NCBI RefSeq assembly: GCF_033568475.1
Contig: NC_133121.1
Span: 26,767,374 to 26,831,373, forward strand
Reading direction: 5' to 3'
Source of the DNA: Henckelia pumila
Taxonomy: Eukaryota; Streptophyta; Magnoliopsida; Lamiales; Gesneriaceae
DNA length: 64,000 nucleotides
The translations under genes were made by a program, and so were the position numbers. Positions 58,461 through 64,000 of this stretch are shown here, piece after piece. Below the pieces are notes generated by a model. That model was given only the letters and a program-made list of their open reading frames with translations. It searched no databases and was not told the DNA's origin. Positions within the stretch are counted from its first letter, which is position 1. Every line of letters begins with the position of its first letter.

Positions 58461-59820
58461 TTATAAACCACTCTTTTTAATATTTTCTTTTAATGACTCT
58501 TTTAAAGAATCAAAAACTTTGTCAATGGAAAAGTCTATAATTTCTTCCCCATGATCTTGCGCATCCTGTAATATTTGAAGATGGAATTTAGCATCACTTG
58601 ATTCCGAAGCCATAGAAGTATCTGATTTTGAATCTGAGTAGAAAAGATTCCTGCATAAATCTTTCTTCATTTTTTCAAGATATAACTCAACCATTTTTTC
58701 TTTTGAATAAATCTCTGAATATTTTTGAGTAATAATCTTGAAGGGACTAGGAGTCTCTTTCTCTTTTTTATTTTCCAAATCATGCTTATAAGCTTTGATT
58801 TTTTCATCAATATTTTGAATGGTTTCATCAGCATATATTTTTTCTGTTTCTGGATCCTTTCTCATCATTTTTTCCCAGAATTTTGTTAAACTCTTTCTCG
58901 AGAGACAAGGAATTCCTCTGTCTGTATAACCTGATTGGGGCTTCCATTTCCAAATCCATGGAATACCAAATTCAATAAAAAAAAGATGCAAGTTGTCTTT
59001 TCCTCAATAGTTTGTGAGGATAATTCTTTAATTTTTGAAGAATAGTCAATCCATTCTTCCATTAATCCTTTAAGGGTTTCAGACAAAATTTTCATCGAGG
59101 GACCAAATATCTTCCACCAGTCTAAAAACAAGTTAGGAATTGGATGATGAAAAACATTTTCGCAGACTTTTAAAAACCACGAATGTTTTCTTTTTTGATT
59201 TTCATAAAATAAGGTTTTATTAAAACCTTCTACATAGTCCCAATAATTGAATTTAAAATTCATTTTATTGTAAGAAAATTCTTTCCCAACTAGTGGAGAT
59301 ATTCCCCATTCTTAATAGATATGATCTTTTTTGACAATGAATTTTGAGAAGTTATAAACTCTTTGTTGTTGTGTATTACCAGAAAAATGAGTAATTTCCA
59401 CTATATTAGTGGACAAAAGGAGATTTTCATAAAATATCTTTGTTTATGGGATCCATTCACATATGATGTGTTGGATAAATATCTTTCCATGATAGTCCAC
59501 GGAGTTTCCATTCATTGGATGTTTTTTTATTTTATGAGAAGAATCAAATCTTGATATTCACTCTCACTTTCAATTTCTTTCATAATATTGGTATATGATG
59601 CCGAAGATTCAGGCATATTACCTTCTTTTTATTTTTACTGTTTCAAGAATTCTTGAACTTCACCTATATAATGGATCATTTTTTTCTGAAGTATGACTCC
59701 CCGATGAACTTGCAATATTCTGAACTATAAGCTTCTTATTGCCATGTTGAGCAATTATCTGAGGAGATGCTCCTCTTTCACCTCTTCCTCTATAGGAGGA
59801 ATAATTTCCCCTACCGGGAT
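58461..59820 (-). pseudogene. EPRV B ORF2, right copy, nearly complete but without its start
   Basis: Frames 59263-58886 and 58991-58461 cover the C-terminal two thirds: FNYWDYVEGFNKTLFYENQK, FLDWWKIFGPSMKILSETLK, WKWKPQSGYTDRGIPCL, then a charged helical region (IDEKIKAYKHDLENKKEKE) and an acidic end. It is the only copy here that reaches the ORF2 stop. A frameshift near 58975 and stops before 59263 break it. The ATG is removed by the RNase H deletion. Confidence 0.75.
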
Positions 59821-60805
59821 TAGCCAGCATAAGACAAGAAAGATTTTAACCTTTTCTTTAATTTTTCTAACAACCTCAGTATGTTCTATAGTCCAAGAAG
59901 AGGGATTCTTTTTAAGTCTATCATATAGAATAACAGAATCATTAGTAAGATTTTTAATATAAGAAGATATATAATTAAGATATCCTAAAAATATTTGTAA
60001 CTGAGTTTTATCAGTTAATTCATCAGAAAATTTAGAACCAAATTCTATACTTCTCTGTATAGGAATAATATGACAATTTACTATCATATGACCAAGAAAT
60101 CTAATATTGGTATGAAATAAAGGCATTTTTGGTTTGGATATGACAAAACCATTTTGAATAACCACTTTTCTAAAATTTTTAGGTGTTTAAAATGAGATTC
60201 AATTTCTTTATAAAAGACTAAAACATCATCAATATAAACAATGATAAAATTACTAAAAGGATAAAAATATCATTCATAATTTGTTGGAATTCTGAAGGGG
60301 CATTCTTCAGACCAATGACATAATTATCCATTCGTAATATCCTATAGGAACATTAAAACAGTTTTATATCTATCAGATTCTTTTATTTGAATATGCCAAT
60401 ATCCTGATTTTAAATCAAATTTTGAAAATATTAAAGCATTAAAAAGTCTATCTAATAAATCTTTTTTGTTAGGAATAGGATGTCTAATCCATTTTAAAAC
60501 TTTATTAAGAGGTTTGCAATTTATTACTAACATGGGAACTCCTCTTTCCTTTTCTGAATGCTTATTAACATAAAAAGCAGTGCAAGACCAAGGAGATTGG
60601 GAGAGAGTTATTAACTTTTTATCTAATAAAATTTTTATCTCATTCTTACATAATTCTAAATATTCAGAATTTATTTGACAAGGACGAACCTTGGTAGGAA
60701 TACTTTTTTCATCAAAAGTATGCTCATAAAGAAGAGAAACAATATGTTTGTTTCTATCCCAAAAAGTATTGAGGTGATCATTACAGATCTCTAGATAAAA
60801 TTTTA
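59821..60805 (-). pseudogene. EPRV B right-end RT fragment with RNase H deleted
   Basis: Pieces 60917-60342 and 60165-59755 show LELCKNEIKILLDKKL, SKFDLKSGYWHIQIKESDRY and FGYLNYISSYIKNLTND-type RT thumb sequence. The catalytic region (about 60250-60200) is frameshifted. RNase H is missing: RT sequence at the WLIP position passes straight into the ORF2 start region at about 59823. The viral match ends at about 60805. Confidence 0.82.
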
Positions 60806-60986
60806 ATAAACAAAAAAGCATTTGAATAGCTATTATTTTGTTATTTGTAGTTAAAAATGATTTGATTATATAAAATAATATCAACCCATTCATTTTTATT
60901 TTTTTGTAATCTATCAATTGAATGAAGTATAACTATCATTTCATTCTCATTTCTTTATTCATTTCCAACATACCAATCATGCTCTT

Positions 60987-62112
60987 TGTTAGTGATTAAA
61001 TCAAAAGTTTTGGTGATTAAAAACAGATCAAACAAAATCAAGTTGATAAGATCATTAGCAGGATTTCAGACCAAATAAATGAATAATATAGATCGAATAA
61101 GACTTCATTAATCTTCAGATCAAGTTTCCGGTAAATTGGACCAATCCGGATCAAACAAGAATTTGATCTACGTACTCTCGCAATCCTTACATTTTAACAG
61201 ATCAAATGGTCATCCTCTAGAAGAACAACCCAGATCAATCAAAGCTCTCATGCCTTCTGCCAGATCATACTTGGTTAAAATATATTTGGCCAAAATCAAA
61301 TATTTACTCATCACCCAGATCAAGCTCGAATTTCTTTTTCAGTCAGATCAGATCAAACAACCAGATGAAAGCTTCCAAGATCAATTGCCGCTATTTTTCA
61401 AAAGGTTGTTGAGCTAAAAGACAAAGTCATTTAATGAAGATTTGAATGTTGGTTATCATATCCAACAAAGTCAAGATTTGTGAGCCAATTTATGAGATAT
61501 ATTAGTGGCTCATCGGCTATTTTGGAGACTATAAATATGCGATGATGAAGATTCAATACATGAAGCAAGAGTGAATAACATACGAAACCATGAATTCAAG
61601 ATCTCATATCAATTCATCCGAAAAGTAAAAAAGCCTTCACTCTATACTTTAACTCAGAAACTCAGATTACCAGATCAAAAGTTTCGAAGCTCTGAGTTAG
61701 ATATCATATCAAGATCGATTGAGTTCAAAGAAATTCATATCACATCAGATCGATCTAGATCAAAACTATTTGTAGCTTCCCAGATCAAGTTTTCGAAGCA
61801 CATTCTTGTGACTTCCTCCTATAACTCAAACAGAAGAAGGGGTGACGTAGAAGATTAAGCTCATAACATCCATAAAAATTCTCTGTCCCTTTTACTTACT
61901 GCATTCACTTTATTTGATCTGCCTTGAGCTTTTCGTAGTTTAATTTTGCAAGGAAGATTATTCCGTCTGACATAATCAGATCTTTCGAGCAGAACAAAGT
62001 TTTTAAGCGTACAAATCTTATGTCTGCTTTAACGAGCAGATCGAAATTATTTTAAGTTTTGAAAGTGTATTCACCCCCTCTCCCCCTTCTACAATGTTTT
62101 TCGATCCTAACA
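60987..62112 (+). repeat. Solo LTR (Ty1/copia type)
   Basis: 1126 bp from TGTTAGTGATTAAATC to CGATCCTAACA with 6-bp inverted ends and an exact 5-bp duplication CTCTT (60982-60986, 62113-62117). The interior is crowded with agatca/cagatc words, like the LTR at 5568. The end region (attcaccccctctccccc) is typical of plant copia LTRs. ORFs inside are chance. Confidence 0.92.
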
Positions 62113-62165
62113 CTCTTAGTTCCCCAAGAAGAAAATTATACAATCAAGTATATATATATATATAT

Positions 62166-62428
62166 GGGCTAATTGCATTAATCTCCCCTGTGAAAAGTCT
62201 AAAAATCATAAAACCCTCTAAGAAATATTAATAGGTTAATGCATCCCTCTGTTTTTTAAAATATAGCACATTTCACCCCTATGTTATACAAACTCGGGCA
62301 CATTTATACCCTCTCATAGGGGTTTTTATGCTAATTTTTTTAAAACATAGGGTCTAACATGCTATTAATTTTACACAGGGTGTTTTATGTCTTTTACACT
62401 TTTCACAGGGGGTGTGGATGCAATTAGC

Positions 62429-62430
<2 letters not shown>
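62166..62430. mobile_element. MITE inside a TA microsatellite (265 bp)
   Basis: Inverted ends GGGCTAATTGCATTAATC and its partner GGTGTGGATGCAATTAGCCC; the match extends into cctgtgaaaagt / acttttcacagg. TA runs flank it at 62149-62165 and 62431-62466. No ORF. Confidence 0.88.
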
Positions 62431-62466
<36 letters not shown>

Positions 62467-62468
<2 letters not shown>

Positions 62469-62808
62469 CCTTGGCACGGGATGCGTGCATATACATAATT
62501 TTTTTTATATTAATTGGTTTAATGTTATTTTTAGAACTCACACGATGAATCAGATATTTAAAAGTTTTAAGTGTGATAAATATCTAATCTAAAAATTTTA
62601 AAATACAAACAAAGATAGCGAGTGTAATTTTGGTAAATAAGATAAAATTTAATGATTAAAACAAGAGGTGACCATATAAAATGACTAATTTATCTAATAA
62701 TTTTGGTTTTGTTGGAAATTAAGTTAGGATATAATCATAATTTAATCTCAAGCTTCACCAATTAATTAAAATTTGGTTAATTAAAGGCTCTCTACTATAA
62801 TAAAATAG

Positions 62809-62815
<7 letters not shown>
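62467..62815. repeat. Dispersed repeat, copy 2 (partner about 17102-17345)
   Basis: Starts next to a TA run with a small hairpin gcacgggatgcgtgc (62475-62489), then the shared blocks listed for copy 1, ending ctactataataaaatagta. Class unknown; no ORF. Confidence 0.7.
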
Positions 62816-62853
<38 letters not shown>

Positions 62854-62940
62854 CAGATGTCCAACAAATGATGCCCACTTCGTGTCCGACCACTAAAACT
62901 TGATTCCGTGTTTTAGTGGTGCGATATATGATAAGAGAAG
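62810..62940. repeat. TA microsatellite with an adjoining hairpin (half MITE)
   Basis: TA run to 62850, followed by gaccactaaaac...gttttagtggt (about 62889-62920), a 10-bp stem. The same gaccactaaaac/ggttttag words form the core of the MITE at 36261-36413. Confidence 0.65.
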
Positions 62941-63143
62941 ATTTGGCAATTAGGAATAAGTTGTAAATTTATTATAACAAGTTATTTTGGTCTTTTTTAT
63001 TGAATATATAAAAGAATTAGTATTTTTAATAAGCTCACTAAAAAAAATGAAAATTGCAATTTAAGATGGATGTTAATTTTTCTTGAACGTGTCGAACGTG
63101 ATGTCTCTCCCAATAAAAAAAAGGTTTATGTTAATGTGTTACT

Positions 63144-64000
63144 TGTAGTGACCTTGCATGGAATCACCTACTAACTGGCAACTAATAGCATGCATTAAAC
63201 TTAATACAGCAAAATACTTAACAGAGTAAAAACGTGCGGAAACTTAACCATAATTTACATATCAGCTTAGTAATATAATCCAGGCTTAAATCTGTAGTGA
63301 TACAACCATAACGAAATTCTTAAAATAAACATTATACAGCTAACAAATCATGTTGTATAATAAACTCCTCAAGGCTCCTGCTCCCTAGTCCTGCCTTGAA
63401 CTACCAGCTCCGTCCATCCTGCGACCTGCCCCATGGAATAGGGTGTCCAAGATAACAACTAGGACGTGAGCGCTACGCCTAGTACATAGACATGAGTAAA
63501 CATATGTATATAATGCATGCAACATGATGACTGGTAAAAGATCATCTGAAAAGTCATGCTCAGAACCGGCGCCATATGAGTGCTGCCATCGCACGGATCA
63601 ACCTCTGGGTGCAACCACACTCGTCTAGTACACCAGAGTAGACAGACATAAATGCCCCCGCCGTCGCGGTACTCTCAGTGACAGACTATCGAGTATAGAG
63701 CTGAGTGACTCTATAATCAGGTATAACAAGGAATAGGCTCAACGTGTATATGCACATGACATATGAGTATAGAAAACGGTAAATCATACATCATGCCATA
63801 TAATAATGCCAAATAAATGCAACATATAAACATGTATACTCGCTGGCAATCTCAGTCAATGTGTACGTACCTCTAGGCTAGTTCAAGTAAAGTAGATCCT
63901 AGGTTCCAAGCCTATATTCAAAAGTTCACCGTATCACTACACAATTTCTATAAGCCTTAACTAAGCTAATAAATACTCCCAAAACTTAAATCGATTCCCG
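63144..64000 (-). repeat. LTR C: gypsy LTR of the LTR A family, runs off the right edge
   Basis: The plus-strand left edge is TGTAGTGACCTTGCATGG. Shared with LTR A are aatcacctactaactggca, gtacgtacct, ccaagcctat and cttaactaagctaa. No PBS lies left of 63144, so this is either a solo LTR or the 3' LTR of an element to the right. Confidence 0.82.

Larger units (their letters stand above)
50067..60805 (-). mobile_element. Endogenous pararetrovirus copy B, longer than one genome
   Basis: Reading leftwards from 60805: RT (part), deleted RNase H, ORF2, intergenic promoter region, tRNA-Met PBS, complete ORF1 and ORF2 again. Equivalent points in the two ORF1/ORF2 junctions (tttcccct at 50961 and 59805) lie 8844 bp apart. 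Subtracting the 881-bp MITE insertion leaves about 7.96 kb, a normal caulimovirid genome size. All ORFs are broken, though long parts remain open. Confidence 0.88.

Noticed and set aside
61136..61858. Two plus-strand ORFs rich in Ser, Arg and Gln
   Set aside because: Inside the solo LTR with exact TSD; they translate the agatca words.
1..64000. CRISPR array, rRNA or bacterial operon features
   Set aside because: The spaced motif arrays at 22340, 27715 and 44379 have no constant repeat-spacer structure, and the genes have plant introns. No rRNA or tRNA gene was recognised.

Overview
The window is nuclear DNA from a dicot-type flowering plant. It is AT-rich, with plant GT-AG introns, plant LTR retrotransposons, TA microsatellites with small MITEs, and old copies of a plant pararetrovirus (Caulimoviridae). 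Two host genes look complete and most of the rest is mobile DNA. I cannot name the species; an asterid would fit but is a guess.

Layout. 1-4170: internally deleted Tat-like Ty3/gypsy element on the minus strand, whose 5' LTR is at 3744-4170. 4382-5018: non-autonomous hAT element with an exact 8-bp target duplication. 5568-11238: complete but dead Ty1/copia element with both LTRs and a 5-bp duplication. 11480-15186: 14-exon alkaline alpha-galactosidase/raffinose-synthase-family gene on the minus strand. 15430-19870: AT-rich intergenic DNA with a hAT-like repeat split by a solo LTR. 19873-29204: second Ty1/copia element, SIRE-like, interrupted by a gypsy solo LTR and a gypsy LTR fragment. 29205-35460: minus-strand Ty3/gypsy element, truncated in integrase, with a same-family solo LTR nested in its own LTR. 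36217-36437: MITE inside a TA microsatellite.

37450-60805 is a cluster of endogenous pararetrovirus (EPRV) copies, probably florendovirus- or petuvirus-like. Copy A (+, 37453-43196) is one decayed genome with a displaced coat-protein fragment joined to its end. Copy C (+, 48724-50066) is a short piece. Copy B (-, 50067-60805) is longer than one genome: it starts in RT, runs through ORF2, the intergenic promoter, the primer-binding site and all of ORF1, and re-enters ORF2. Copies C and B meet head to head and form an inverted repeat with arms of about 1.3 kb. A three-exon AOP-type 2-oxoglutarate dioxygenase gene (45528-47234) lies between copies A and C. 60987-62112 is a Ty1/copia-type solo LTR with an exact duplication, followed by more TA-associated MITEs and, at 63144, the edge of another gypsy LTR.

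The two host genes are not obviously linked in function: one handles galactosyl sugars, the other is an oxidase of specialised metabolism. The most interesting structures are the EPRV inverted repeat, which could make hairpin RNA if transcribed, the over-length EPRV with a recognisable promoter, and palindromic motif arrays placed just upstream of the TATA box in three different LTR families.
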